From Paracoccaceae bacterium (GTDB lineage Bacteria > Pseudomonadota > Alphaproteobacteria > Rhodobacterales > Rhodobacteraceae), in the NCBI GenBank assembly GCA_026989055.1, contig JALSKC010000017.1, positions 1-64,000 of the forward strand: a stretch of DNA of 64,000 nucleotides, read 5' to 3'. Positions within the stretch are counted from its first letter, which is position 1, and each line of letters begins with the position of its first letter. The notes beneath the pieces were generated by a model. The model did not search any database. It was not told the origin of the DNA and worked only from the letters and a program-made list of their open reading frames with translations. Shown here piece by piece: positions 34,003-43,091 of the stretch. Made by a program: the position numbers and the translations under genes.

Positions 34003-34291
34003 CCCGGGCGACAGCGCCAGCCCCTCCCGCGCCGGGGCACCGAAATTCTCCCTCGGCACCGCCCCGACCCGGCGGAACACGCCGCCTTGCGAAGCTACGG
34101 TGACGGCTGCCCGCACGCCACCGGGGTATCGGGCGGGGTAGCGGGGTAGCGGGGTAGCGGGGTAGCGGGCCACGAGACCCCCGCTCGGGGCAAGGCGCGA
34201 ATCCTGCCTGCGGAACCGGAAAGCGCAGCGCGGTGATGATCTGCCCTTCTTCCAGCGCGGCCTCGACCGGCCCGGGGAAGAAACCATCGGC
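34003..34291 (-). pseudogene. Decayed CoxM-like FAD subunit of a molybdenum hydroxylase
   Basis: Within an 867-bp gap (33728-34594) two coding fragments can still be read. At 34208-34291 a frame gives FFPGPVEAALEEG then ITALRFPVP, very like the end of the FAD domain in CO-dehydrogenase/xanthine-dehydrogenase medium subunits. At 34003-34116, in another frame, AAVTVASQGGVFRRV resembles the start of the CoxM C-terminal domain. Between them lies an 8-bp tandem repeat, and the frames do not join. No large or small molybdenum subunit is nearby. I read this as a remnant of a lost operon. The match is from memory of the family, so moderate confidence. Confidence 0.45.
34133..34164. repeat. 8-bp tandem repeat, four copies
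   Basis: GCGGGGTA x 4 (34133-34164), followed by a partial GCGGG. It lies between the two fragments of the decayed CoxM-like gene and may have contributed to its frame loss. Confidence 0.9.
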
Positions 34292-34594
34292 AGCATGCTC
34301 ACGCCGGTCGCGGCGCGGTTGCGCGCCCCCGGGGCGCCGCTCTCGCCCCCGGCGCCGCACGATCCACCTCGCCCGAGGCCTCGGCGGCGCGGATGCGATC
34401 ACCTGTGCCGGAAAGTTCCACGCGCAAACGGCACCGGAGACATCCAGCCCCCCGCGGCACTGCGACCGGATCAGCCGCCGGCCCGGTTCTCCGGCCAGCG
34501 CCCCGGCGGTCTCGGTCCTGCCGGACCGCAGCGCCAGGCACACCACCGTCGCCAGCCCCGCCCGGTTACCGGCGCGACCCGCCCGGCAGCGCAC

Positions 34595-35458
34595 TCATGC
34601 GCCCGCCCCGGCCCAGCTCCAGTAGAGTGCGCGGGCCTCGCGGGTCACCGGGCCGATCGGGTATTCGCGCTGCTCGAAGCGGGTGACAGGGGTCACCTTG
34701 GACAGGTTGCCGGTCATGAACAGCTCATCGGCAGCCTCGAAATCGGCGAAGCTCAGCGTCTCCTCGCGCAGCTCGTGGCCGGCTTCGCGCAGCAGACGGA
34801 TGATCCGCTGCCGGGTGATCCCGTTCAGGAAGGTGCCGTTGGGCACCGGCGTGCGCACGATCCCGTCCTTCACCATGAAGATGTTGGCGGTGGCGGTCTC
34901 GGCGACATTGCCCAGCGCATCGGCCACCAGCGCATTGTCGAAGCCGCGCGCGCGCACCTCGCGCAGCATCCGCCCGTTGTGCGGGTAGAGACAGGCCGCC
35001 TTGGCATCCACCGGCGCCATCGACAGGATCGGCCGCACGAAGCGGGTGCGCCCCAGGCTCTGGGCGGCATCGGCCGGCGGCATCGGGATCTGCTCCAGAC
35101 AGAGGCAGAACACGGTGGACTCCGGATCCGGAATCACCACCCCCGCCCCGCCCTCGGCAGACCAGCACATGGGTCGGATATAGACCGCGGCCCCCGCGTC
35201 GAAACGGGAAACGCCCTCTTCCACCAACGCCCGCATCTCGGCCACGGAAAGAACCGGCTTCAGCCCCATCGTCTCCGCCGAACGGTTGAAGCGCTCCAGA
35301 TGCGGAACGAGATCGGGCATCACCCCGTCGAAGGCCCGCGCGCCGTCGAATACCAGAGACCCCAGCCAGGTGCCGTGATCGGCCGCCTTCATCACCGGCA
35401 GGTCACCCCGGTGCCAGCTGCCCTCGAACCAGGTCCATACAAGCTCGCCTGCTGCCAT
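34595..35458 (-). CDS. Class IV aminotransferase (branched-chain type)
   Basis: A 287-residue PLP enzyme of fold type IV, most similar in layout to branched-chain amino-acid aminotransferases (IlvE) and related D-amino-acid or aminodeoxychorismate enzymes. Lys153 in PVDAKAACLY is the predicted PLP lysine; VADALGNVAETATANIF gives the cofactor glutamate and phosphate-binding region, and TPVPNGTFLNGITRQ is the expected substrate loop. The ATG at 35458 has a fine ribosome site, AAGGAAGAG; the longer frame from 35551 is low-complexity. Substrate not certain. Confidence 0.82.
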   Translation of the reverse strand: MAAGELVWTWFEGSWHRGDLPVMKAADHGTWLGSLVFDGARAFDGVMPDLVPHLERFNRSAETMGLKPVLSVAEMRALVEEGVSRFDAGAAVYIRPMCWSAEGGAGVVIPDPESTVFCLCLEQIPMPPADAAQSLGRTRFVRPILSMAPVDAKAACLYPHNGRMLREVRARGFDNALVADALGNVAETATANIFMVKDGIVRTPVPNGTFLNGITRQRIIRLLREAGHELREETLSFADFEAADELFMTGNLSKVTPVTRFEQREYPIGPVTREARALYWSWAGAGA

Positions 35459-35863
35459 GTCTCTTCCTTTTTTCGTTCTTCGCCCTTTCCGCCACCACCC
35501 CCGCCCTCGCGGAGGCGCAAAGGCGGCCCCCTGCGCGCGTCTGCGCTTCACGATAGCGCCGATCGCGCCGGAGCTTCAACGCCGGAATGGCGCCGGGATC
35601 CGGCGGCTGAACGGCCGGCGAGTGCCCGGCGGGCACCGGCAGGCGCGAAGGGCGCGAAGGGCGGGCATCGCGAAGGGGCGGGAAAGGAAGCGGCGAGAAA
35701 GCCACCGGCAGGCCGGCGGCCGGTTCCGAAGGAGACGCCCGCAGGAAGGGGAGCGGCGAATGTCGAAGGCCGGGCGGCGTGAAAGGGGTGGTGAAAAGGG
35801 GCGGTGAAAAGGGGCTGAGGGGTTCCGGCCCGTGCACGCGGCCCACCGGGCGGCGCGCCGGAG
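35459..35863. other. Intergenic region with purine-rich short repeats
   Basis: 405 bp between the aminotransferase start and tRNA-Met. No supportable gene. It holds the aminotransferase promoter and two repeat patches: GCGCGAAGG-type 9-mers near 35642-35665 and a 13-bp repeat at 35777-35815. Confidence 0.6.
35777..35815. repeat. 13-bp tandem repeat, three copies
   Basis: Two exact units GGTGAAAAGGGGC (35790-35802, 35803-35815) preceded by a diverged unit GCGTGAAAGGGGT. Confidence 0.85.
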
Positions 35864-35940
35864 TGGTAGCGGAGGAGGGACTCGAACCCCCGACACGCGG
35901 ATTATGATTCCGCTGCTCTAACCAGCTGAGCTACTCCGCC
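35864..35940 (-). tRNA. tRNA-Met (anticodon CAT, elongator type)
   Basis: 77 nt on the minus strand: GGCGGAG acceptor arm, AGCTCAGCTGGTTAGAGC D-arm, anticodon stem-loop GCGGA-ATCATAA-TCCGC, T-arm GGGGGTTCGAGTCCC, encoded CCA. The loop around CAT and the A-rich flank fit the alphaproteobacterial elongator Met tRNA; a lysidine-modified Ile2 tRNA is less likely. Confidence 0.9.
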
Positions 35941-36031
35941 AGAAGCGCCTGCGTCCTAGGCCAGCCCATCGCCCCGGTCAAGGGGTAAAATGCCCCTGGC
36001 CGGCACGCACCCGAGCCGCCTTCGGGCCGCG

Positions 36032-38566
36032 CTACTCCCGCGCCCGCAAAATCGCGGCCGGTCGCGCATTCAGCGCGGGCCGCAGGAAGAGCCCGCCGGC
36101 AAGAACGTTCAGCAGGGCTCCCCCGCCGACGATCAGCAGCGCCGGGCCGGGCGCGAGGCGGAAATCGCCATCCATGACCAGCGTGACAACCGCCCACGCC
36201 GCCCCGCTCCCGACCAGAAGCGCAACGACGGCAGCAGCCGCCCCCGGCAGGGCCGCGCGCAGCAGGAAGGCGGCCAGAATCTGCCCCCGGGTAGCCCCCA
36301 GCGCCCGGAGCACCGACGCTTCGTGGACGCGGGCCCGCACCCCGGCCGCCGCCACCCCGATCAGCACCAGCGCGCCGATGGCCAGCGTCGCCAGCGCGCC
36401 CAGGGTCAGCGCGGCGGCAATCGCGCCCAGGATTTCCGACAGCTTCCCGACCGCGTCGCGCACGCTGATCGCCGTGACATTTGGAAAGGCCCGCCCCAGG
36501 GCGCGCAGCAGCCGCGCCTCTGCCTCGGGGGCGGCCCGGATCGTCGAGATGTACCCATGCGGCGCGCCGGCAAGCGCATCGGGGCTCAGCACCAGCACGA
36601 ACCCCATCGCCGCACCGGAAAAATCGACATCGCGAAAGCTCGTGATCGTCGCCGTTATGTCGCGCCCCATCACGTTCACGGTCAGCCTGTCGCCCAGCTT
36701 CAGCCCCATCTCGGCGGCCTCCTCGGCGGAAAAGCTCGCCTCGGGCGGGCCGGCGTGGTCGGCCGGCCACCAGCGCCCTGCGGTGATCCGGCTGCCATCG
36801 GGCGGAGTCACGGCATAGGTGACGCCGCGATCGCCGCGCAGCACCCAGTGATCGCCGGCAACCTCGCGCGCCGGACGCCCGTTGAGCCGGGTGATGATCC
36901 CGCGCAGCATCGGCGCCACGCGCACCCCCTCGACGGCAGGATCGTTCCGCAGCAGCGCCTCGTAGCGGGCAAGCTGATCGGGCTGGATGTCGAGCACGAA
37001 GAACAGCGGCGCGACCGAGGGCAGATCGCGGGCGATGGCATCGCGCAGGTTCCGGTCGATCTGGCCGATCGCCGCCAGCACCGCCAGCCCCAGCCCGAGA
37101 GAGAGAACCGCCACCCGGACCTCCTGCCCCGGCCCGGCAGCCGCGCGCAGCGCCAGCCGCAGCGCCGCCGGCCAGCGCCCGGAACCCCGACGGGCAAGCG
37201 CGCCGGCGAAGACGCGCACGAGCCGTGCCGCCAGAACCAGCACGAGCGCGGCCAGCGCCAGCCCGCCCGTCACCCAGAGGGTCAGCCGCGCATCGCCGGA
37301 CAGGCTGGCAGCCGCGGCCACCAGCAGGGCCAGCAGCAATCCGCTCGCCGCCATGTAGCGCAGGCGCGGCCAGCCGCCGGAGCCCAGAGCCGCATCGCGG
37401 AACAGGGCCGCCGGGCGGATGGATTCGGTCCGGGCAAGAGGCCAGAGCGTGAACACCCCGGCGGTGAGGGCCCCGTAAAGGGCGGCCGCGGCAAGCGGCG
37501 CCGGATGAAACCCGAAGTCTGCCGGCACCGGCAACCGGACCCGCAGCGGCGCGGCCAGCAGCAGCGGCAGGAGCGCACCGAGCGCCAGCCCCGCGGCGAT
37601 CCCCGCCGCCGCCATGGCACCCACCTGCAGGGAATAGATCAGGAAGATCGTGCCCCGTTCCGCCCCCAGCGCCTTGAGCGTGGCGATGGTGGTCAGCCTT
37701 TCTTCCAGATAGCTGCGCACCGCGGCCGATATGCCCACCCCGCCGATGATCAGCCCGGCGAGGCCGACAAGGGTCAGGAAACTCCCCAGGTGCCGGATAA
37801 AATCGCGCACTCCCGGGGCGCCGTCGCGCCGGTCGCGCCAGCGGAAGGCTCCGCCCTCGATCGCCCCGACGGCCTCGGTGCGCAATACCTCCAGATCTGT
37901 GCCCGGGGGCAGCGCCAGGCGGTATTTCGTCTCGAACAGGCTGCCCGGCTCCAGCAGCCCCGCGCGTTCCAGGTCGGCGGTGCGGACGATCATGCGCGGC
38001 CCCAGAGCGAACCCGGCGGCCGCGTCATCCGGCGCGCTCAGCAGGATCGCCCCGAGGCGGAAACCCTGCCCCCCGAGGCTGAAGCGCCCGCCGACATCCA
38101 GCCCGAGCCGTTCGGCCAGCGCGCGCTCCATCACCGCCCCGGGAAGTCCGCCGTCTCCGGCAAGCGCCTCGGACAGCGGCATCGGCGGCGACAGGGAGAC
38201 GCTGCCGAACAGCGGGTAGGCCGGATCGACCCCCCTGACCTGCGTCAGGGCGCGCTCGCTGTCGCCGCCGCGCCCTGTCCCGGCCATGGAGCGCAGCGCC
38301 ACCACCTCGGATACCCGCTCGGCGCGGCTTTCCATCCAGGCGCGCTCGTCCGCCGTGGCGAAGCGATAGGGCAGTTCGATCTCGGCATCGCCGCCGAGAA
38401 TCGTCCGGCCTTCCCTGGCCAGCCCGGATTCGAGCGCGGCGCGGGTGCTCCCGACCGCGGCGATGGCGGCCACCGCAAGAGCCAGGCACGCCAGGAAGAC
38501 GCGGAACCCGGCAATGCTCCCGCGCAGCTCGCGCCGGGCGAATCGGAAGGCAAGGCGCAGTCTCAT
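36032..38566 (-). CDS. ABC transporter permease (YbbP/FtsX-like)
   Basis: An 844-residue inner-membrane protein with about ten helices and two FtsX-type repeats, matching the YbbP family. The first FtsX unit is around residues 255-375 ([21 protein letters not shown]), the last near 720-840 ([19 protein letters not shown]). Long periplasmic regions follow helix 1 and lie between the repeats. With the neighbouring ATPase and esterase it forms the common ybbA-ybbP-tesA cluster. Role unknown; lipid or lipoprotein handling is suggested by the family. Its start overlaps the ATPase stop by 4 bp. Confidence 0.88.
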   Translation of the reverse strand: MRLRLAFRFARRELRGSIAGFRVFLACLALAVAAIAAVGSTRAALESGLAREGRTILGGDAEIELPYRFATADERAWMESRAERVSEVVALRSMAGTGRGGDSERALTQVRGVDPAYPLFGSVSLSPPMPLSEALAGDGGLPGAVMERALAERLGLDVGGRFSLGGQGFRLGAILLSAPDDAAAGFALGPRMIVRTADLERAGLLEPGSLFETKYRLALPPGTDLEVLRTEAVGAIEGGAFRWRDRRDGAPGVRDFIRHLGSFLTLVGLAGLIIGGVGISAAVRSYLEERLTTIATLKALGAERGTIFLIYSLQVGAMAAAGIAAGLALGALLPLLLAAPLRVRLPVPADFGFHPAPLAAAALYGALTAGVFTLWPLARTESIRPAALFRDAALGSGGWPRLRYMAASGLLLALLVAAAASLSGDARLTLWVTGGLALAALVLVLAARLVRVFAGALARRGSGRWPAALRLALRAAAGPGQEVRVAVLSLGLGLAVLAAIGQIDRNLRDAIARDLPSVAPLFFVLDIQPDQLARYEALLRNDPAVEGVRVAPMLRGIITRLNGRPAREVAGDHWVLRGDRGVTYAVTPPDGSRITAGRWWPADHAGPPEASFSAEEAAEMGLKLGDRLTVNVMGRDITATITSFRDVDFSGAAMGFVLVLSPDALAGAPHGYISTIRAAPEAEARLLRALGRAFPNVTAISVRDAVGKLSEILGAIAAALTLGALATLAIGALVLIGVAAAGVRARVHEASVLRALGATRGQILAAFLLRAALPGAAAAVVALLVGSGAAWAVVTLVMDGDFRLAPGPALLIVGGGALLNVLAGGLFLRPALNARPAAILRARE

Positions 38567-39261
38567 CCCGCGCGCTCCCCGGCTCCGGCAACGGGAGCAA
38601 CCCGGCCGCCCTTCATCCGGATCACCCGGTCGCAGCGCCGGGCCAGCTCCGGGGAATGCGTCACCAGGATCAGCGTCGTTGCATGGCGCGCGCGCAGCTC
38701 GAACAGAAGATCCATGATGCGCCGGCCCGTGGCCTCGTCCAGGTTGCCCGTCGGCTCGTCGGCAAGCAGGATGTCCGGGCGGCTCACCCCGGCGCGGGCG
38801 ATGGCCACGCGCTGCTGCTCGCCCCCCGACAGCTGCGACGGGTAATGCCGCGCCCGCCCTGCCAGCCCGACATCTTCCAGCGCCTGCAGCGCGCGCGCCG
38901 CCGCGTCTCCCTCACCAGCAAGTTCGAGCGGCGTTGCGACGTTTTCCAGCGCCGTCATGGCCGGAATCAGATGGAACGACTGGAACACCACCCCGAGATG
39001 CCGCCGGCGGAAGCGCGCCAGCGCATCCTCGTCCAGCGCGCCCAGGTCGCGCCCCAGCACCCGGACCTGCCCCGCGCACGGCCGCTCCAGCCCGCCCATG
39101 ATCATCAGCAGCGACGACTTCCCCGAACCGGACGGGCCGACCACCCCGAGCGAACGGCCGCGCTCGACATCCAGCGTCACATCGCGCAGGATCTCCACCG
39201 GCCCGGCATTGCCCGCCAGGGTCAGCGATACGTTCCGCAACGAGATGATGTTCACTGCCAT
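38563..39261 (-). CDS. ABC transporter ATP-binding protein (YbbA/LolD-like)
   Basis: A 232-residue ATPase that drives the YbbP-like permease. Walker [10 protein letters not shown] is at residues 42-50, the signature [18 protein letters not shown] about 140-157, and the Walker B/D-loop [11 protein letters not shown] follows; the switch histidine is in VTHSPELA. I chose the ATG at 39261, which has TAGGAGG immediately upstream. The gene is divergent from the esterase gene with a 91-bp shared promoter region. Confidence 0.93.
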   Translation of the reverse strand: MAVNIISLRNVSLTLAGNAGPVEILRDVTLDVERGRSLGVVGPSGSGKSSLLMIMGGLERPCAGQVRVLGRDLGALDEDALARFRRRHLGVVFQSFHLIPAMTALENVATPLELAGEGDAAARALQALEDVGLAGRARHYPSQLSGGEQQRVAIARAGVSRPDILLADEPTGNLDEATGRRIMDLLFELRARHATTLILVTHSPELARRCDRVIRMKGGRVAPVAGAGERAG

Positions 39262-39352
39262 GCCTCCTAAACCGTGCCCCGAGGCGAACACAGCACAGGA
39301 TCGGCACCATGTCATCACCGGGCTCGTCAGCAAGCTGCCCCCCGCCGCTCAC

Positions 39353-40060
39353 ATGTCGGCGAGACCGCGGCGCGGCCTGCTTGCCGCCCTGCTCGCGGTC
39401 CTTCTCCTGACGGGCATCGCCACCGCGCCGCCGGCGCAGGCCGACACGGCCACGATCGTCGCCCTCGGCGACAGCCTCGTGCACGGCTACGGCCTGGCGC
39501 CGGAGGAAGGGCTGGTGCCCCAGCTGCAACGCTGGCTCGATGCGACCGGGCTGGCGGTGACGCTCGTCAACGCCGGCGTGTCGGGCGACACCTCGGCCGG
39601 CGGGCGGGCCCGCGCCGGATGGGTTCTCGACGGTGGGGCGGACGGGCTGATCCTTGCCCTCGGCGGCAACGACGCGCTGCGCGGGATCGACCCGGAGGTG
39701 ACCCGGCAGAACCTCGACGCGATCCTCGCGGAAGCGGGCCGGCGCGGGACAGAAGTGCTCCTCGTCGGCATCCGCGCCCCCGGGAATTTCGGGCCGGAAT
39801 ATGCCGAAGCCTTCAACCGTATCTTCCCCGAGCTGGCCGCGCGCCACGGGGTGACACTGCACCCGGACCTGCTGGCCCCGCTGACAGGCCGGGCTGACCG
39901 GGCCGAAACGCTGCGGCGCCATTTCCAGCCCGACGCGCTGCATCCCAATGCCGCCGGCGTGGCGCTGATCGTCGAGGACATCGGCCCGGCGGTGGCCGAA
40001 ATGGCCCGACGCATCCTGGCCCGCCACGCCGCGGACGCAGAAGCCGCGGACGAAAGATAG
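39353..40060 (+). CDS. SGNH-hydrolase arylesterase / lysophospholipase (TesA-like)
   Basis: A 235-residue exported esterase. Signal peptide residues about 1-30 (MSARPRRGLLAALLAVLLL), mature part from ADTAT. The SGNH blocks are intact: GDS with Ser41 in VALGDSLVHGYGL, VNAGVSGDTSAGG, ALGGNDALRG, and DALHPNAAG with the catalytic Asp and His. Expected activity is hydrolysis of thioesters or lysophospholipids in the periplasm. It lies divergently from the ABC ATPase, the usual partner. A longer reading frame to the left is antisense to the ATPase and is discarded. Confidence 0.9.
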   Translation: MSARPRRGLLAALLAVLLLTGIATAPPAQADTATIVALGDSLVHGYGLAPEEGLVPQLQRWLDATGLAVTLVNAGVSGDTSAGGRARAGWVLDGGADGLILALGGNDALRGIDPEVTRQNLDAILAEAGRRGTEVLLVGIRAPGNFGPEYAEAFNRIFPELAARHGVTLHPDLLAPLTGRADRAETLRRHFQPDALHPNAAGVALIVEDIGPAVAEMARRILARHAADAEAADER

Positions 40061-40292
40061 GCGAAAGACGGGACGGGGCGACGGCCTCCAGGACATCCCG
40101 CATTCGGCCGGCCCCGCTTCACCCGGGGCGCGCCGACGGCCGGGCGTGCGCCGCCCCCGGAGCGGATGCCTCCGCAGCCGGCCTGCTCCGCGCCTGCCTT
40201 CCGTCGGCACGTGCCATTTCCATCGTGTCCGCCCCGACGCGGCAGACACGGAACCGGAGCGCCGGGGGGCTGCCGCCCGCCCGTCGGCGGCG

Positions 40293-40460
40293 CTATTCCC
40301 TCGGCGCCTTCGGCCGCTCGTCGTAATCGCGGGTCAGGATCCGCCGAGCATCGCCCTCCGGATCTTCGAACTGCCGGTTGCGCAGCGCCCAGAAGAAGGC
40401 CGCAAGCCCGCCCGCCCCGAGCAGCAGGGAAACCGGGATCAGGATCACCAGGACATTCAT
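40293..40460 (-). CDS. ccoS: cbb3 oxidase assembly protein CcoS
   Basis: A 55-residue protein below the length usually listed: one N-terminal membrane helix (MNVLVILIPVSLLLGAGGLA) then the family's FFWALRNRQFEDPEGDARRI and a short acidic-basic tail. CcoS is required for incorporation of heme b and CuB into cytochrome cbb3. Its ATG overlaps the ccoI stop as ATGA, so it is the last gene of ccoG-H-I-S. The combination of helix and QFEDPEG motif is diagnostic. Confidence 0.93.
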   Translation of the reverse strand: MNVLVILIPVSLLLGAGGLAAFFWALRNRQFEDPEGDARRILTRDYDERPKAPRE

Positions 40461-42631
40461 CGCCGCACCAGCCTCAGCGCATTGAGCGAAACCATGATCG
40501 AGGAGCCCGACATCGCCAGCGCCGCCGCCAGGGGGGTGGCCAGCCCGGCCAGGGCGACCGGCACCGCGATCATGTTGTAGAGCGCGGCTATGGTGAAGTT
40601 CTCCTTGATCCGCCGGGTCGCCGCGCGGGCCGTCGCCAGCGCCTCTTCCACCGGCTCCAGCGAGGCCCCCAGCAGCACGATGTCCGACACCACGCGCGCC
40701 GCCTCCAGCGCGCTGGCCGGCGAGATCGAGACATGCGCCGACGCCAGCGCCGCCGTATCGTTCAGCCCGTCGCCGACCATCAGGACCCGGCGCCCGGATT
40801 TCGCCAGCATCGCGATTCGCGCCGCCTTGTCGGCCGGCAGCATCTCTGCCTCCCAGGCCTCGATTCCGGTCCGCACCGCCACATCGGCAACCGCAGCCGG
40901 CGCATCCCCCGACAGCAGGATCACATCCAGGCCACGCCGCTTCAACCCCTGCACGAGCGCGGCTGCGCCCGGGCGCAGCCGATCGGAAAAGGCGAAGATC
41001 ACCGGCGCCTGCCCGTCGATCGCGAGATATGCCGCCGTTCCGCCCGCCGGCGCGGCCCCGACCCAGTCGGCTCGCCCGAGACGGACCCGCCGCCCCTGCC
41101 AGACGGCCTCGACTCCGTGGCCGGGCACCTCGCGGATCTCATCGAGCGCGGCCGGCGCGATCCCTGCCGCGCGGATGGCCCCGCACAGGGCCTGCGACAG
41201 AGGATGCCCCGAGCCCTCTGCCAGCGCCCTGGCCACCGCCAGATCCGTGCGCCGGTGCTCCTCGATCCCCACCGGCTCGGGCTGGCCGAGGGTCAGCGTC
41301 CCGGTCTTGTCGAACACCACCGTGTCCGCCTCGGCCAGGCGCTCCAGCGCGGTCGGGCTCTTGATCAGCATCCCGGCGCGGAACAGCCGCCCCGAGGCGG
41401 CCGTCGTCACCGCCGGAACCGCCAGCCCCAGCGCGCAGGGGCAGGTGATGATCAGCACCGCCACCGCGATATTGACCGAAAGGCGGATGTCGCCGGTGGC
41501 CGCATACCATCCGGCAAAGGCGAAAAGCGCCAGCAGATGCACCAGCGGCGCATAGACGGCAGCCGCCCTGTCGGCCAGCGAGGTGTAACGGTTGCGCGAG
41601 GTCTCGGCCAGCGCGACGAGCTCGGCCATCCGGCGCAGCGAACTGTCCTCTCCCGCGGCCTGCACGCGCAGCACCAGCGGGCCGGTCAGGTTCATCTCGC
41701 CGGCATTCAGCCGCTGCCCCGGCCCGACGGCCACCGGCAGGCTCTCGCCGGTCAGCAGCGAGCGGTCGAGCTCGCTTTCGCCCTCTTCCACCTCGCCATC
41801 CACCGGCACCCGGGTGCCGGGCAGCACCCGCACCCTGTCGCCCGGGCGCAGATCGGCCACCGCGACACTCTCGCCACTCTCCAGAAGCGCGCGGGGCACC
41901 TCCAGCGCCGCCAGCTCCTCGGCGGCCGAACGCGCCACAGAGCGCGTCCGGTAGTCCAGGTAGCGCCCGGCCAGCAGGAAGAAGGTCAGCGAAAGCGCCG
42001 CATCGAAATAGGCGTGCTTCCCGCCCAGCGATGTCTCGTACAGCGACATGACCGTGGCCAGGATGATCGCCAGAGAAATCGGCACATCCATGTTCAGCCG
42101 GCGCACCCGCAGCGCGCTCCAGGCATTGTCGAAGAAGGGGCGCGCCGCAAAGATCACCGCCGGCACGGCAACGAAGGCGGATACCCAGTGGAACAGGTCC
42201 CGGGTCGTGTCCGAAGCGCCCGACCAGACCGCGACCGACAGCATCATCACGTTCATCATCGCGAAGCCGGCCACCGCCAGCCGCATCAGAAGGTCGCGCC
42301 CGCGCCGGTCGGTTTCGGTGGCCGCCAGGGTGGTGGAATCGAGCTCATGCGCCTCGTAGCCGATGCCGGCAAGCACATTCACCAGATGGGCCGGGCTCAG
42401 CGTTTCCTCGGCATCGATCGTGACCCGCCTGAGGGTCAGGTTGACCCGGGCCGCGCGCACCCCCGGCTCCTGCTCGAGGCGGCGTTCCACCGCCGAGATG
42501 CAGGCCGCGCAATGGGCCGTGGGCAACGACAGGATGATGTTGCCCCCGATCTCCCCTGCTCCGGCCCTGTCCCGTGCGGCCGGAGCGGCCACGCAGGCCG
42601 GACAGGCGGAAGGTGCGGCCGGTCCGCTCAT
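40457..42631 (-). CDS. ccoI: Cu-translocating P1B-type ATPase CcoI
   Basis: Copper exporter that supplies CuB to the cbb3 oxidase. The 724-residue protein begins with CPAC (residues 10-13) and a heavy-metal-associated domain with AHCAACI (about 40-46). The membrane part has the copper-selective CPC motif in ITCPCALGLAVP, the phosphorylation site DKTGTLT, the SGHPLS-type motif and GDGLNDTAALA. Gene order and overlap with ccoS distinguish it from a general CopA. Confidence 0.94.
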   Translation of the reverse strand: MSGPAAPSACPACVAAPAARDRAGAGEIGGNIILSLPTAHCAACISAVERRLEQEPGVRAARVNLTLRRVTIDAEETLSPAHLVNVLAGIGYEAHELDSTTLAATETDRRGRDLLMRLAVAGFAMMNVMMLSVAVWSGASDTTRDLFHWVSAFVAVPAVIFAARPFFDNAWSALRVRRLNMDVPISLAIILATVMSLYETSLGGKHAYFDAALSLTFFLLAGRYLDYRTRSVARSAAEELAALEVPRALLESGESVAVADLRPGDRVRVLPGTRVPVDGEVEEGESELDRSLLTGESLPVAVGPGQRLNAGEMNLTGPLVLRVQAAGEDSSLRRMAELVALAETSRNRYTSLADRAAAVYAPLVHLLALFAFAGWYAATGDIRLSVNIAVAVLIITCPCALGLAVPAVTTAASGRLFRAGMLIKSPTALERLAEADTVVFDKTGTLTLGQPEPVGIEEHRRTDLAVARALAEGSGHPLSQALCGAIRAAGIAPAALDEIREVPGHGVEAVWQGRRVRLGRADWVGAAPAGGTAAYLAIDGQAPVIFAFSDRLRPGAAALVQGLKRRGLDVILLSGDAPAAVADVAVRTGIEAWEAEMLPADKAARIAMLAKSGRRVLMVGDGLNDTAALASAHVSISPASALEAARVVSDIVLLGASLEPVEEALATARAATRRIKENFTIAALYNMIAVPVALAGLATPLAAALAMSGSSIMVSLNALRLVRR

Positions 42632-42635
42632 CGCG

Positions 42636-43091
42636 CTACTCCACGTAAAGCCGTATCCGCTGCCGGAAGGCGGTGCCGTCGGGCGCCACCGCCTTCAGAC
42701 GCAGGTGCCAGTAGCCCGACGCCAGATCGACCGGCGCCACATAGGCGCTGCCGTCGAAGGAGAAGGCCAGGATGCGATCGTCCCTGACGCTGGTGGCCCG
42801 CCCCAGCGTGCCGCCGATCTCGCGCACCCGGACCGGCGCAGCATCGGGGCCGAGGATGCTCAGCACCAGCCGTTCGCCCTCGATCGCGGCCGAAACCTCC
42901 CAGCCCAGCGCCTGCTGGGCGGCACGCTCGCGGTCGAAGCTCTGCGAGGCGACATAGGAATTTCGCACCTCAAGCCCCGGAAAGGTGCTTACCGCCTGCC
43001 AGGCCAGAACGAGGTTGACCGCGATGATCACCGCAAAGGCCGAAACCGTCAGGACCAGCATCTTGCGTCCCGTGAATTCCTTTCCCATCAT
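42636..43091 (-). CDS. ccoH: FixH/CcoH family cbb3 assembly protein
   Basis: A 151-residue inner-membrane protein: one helix near residues 12-31 (LVLTVSAFAVIIAVNLVLAW), then a periplasmic beta-rich FixH domain (NSYVASQSFDRERAAQQ, then GYWHLRLKA). CcoH binds the assembling oxidase and may stay attached. It overlaps ccoG by 4 bp and is 4 bp from ccoI, so translation is coupled through the operon. Confidence 0.92.
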   Translation of the reverse strand: MMGKEFTGRKMLVLTVSAFAVIIAVNLVLAWQAVSTFPGLEVRNSYVASQSFDRERAAQQALGWEVSAAIEGERLVLSILGPDAAPVRVREIGGTLGRATSVRDDRILAFSFDGSAYVAPVDLASGYWHLRLKAVAPDGTAFRQRIRLYVE

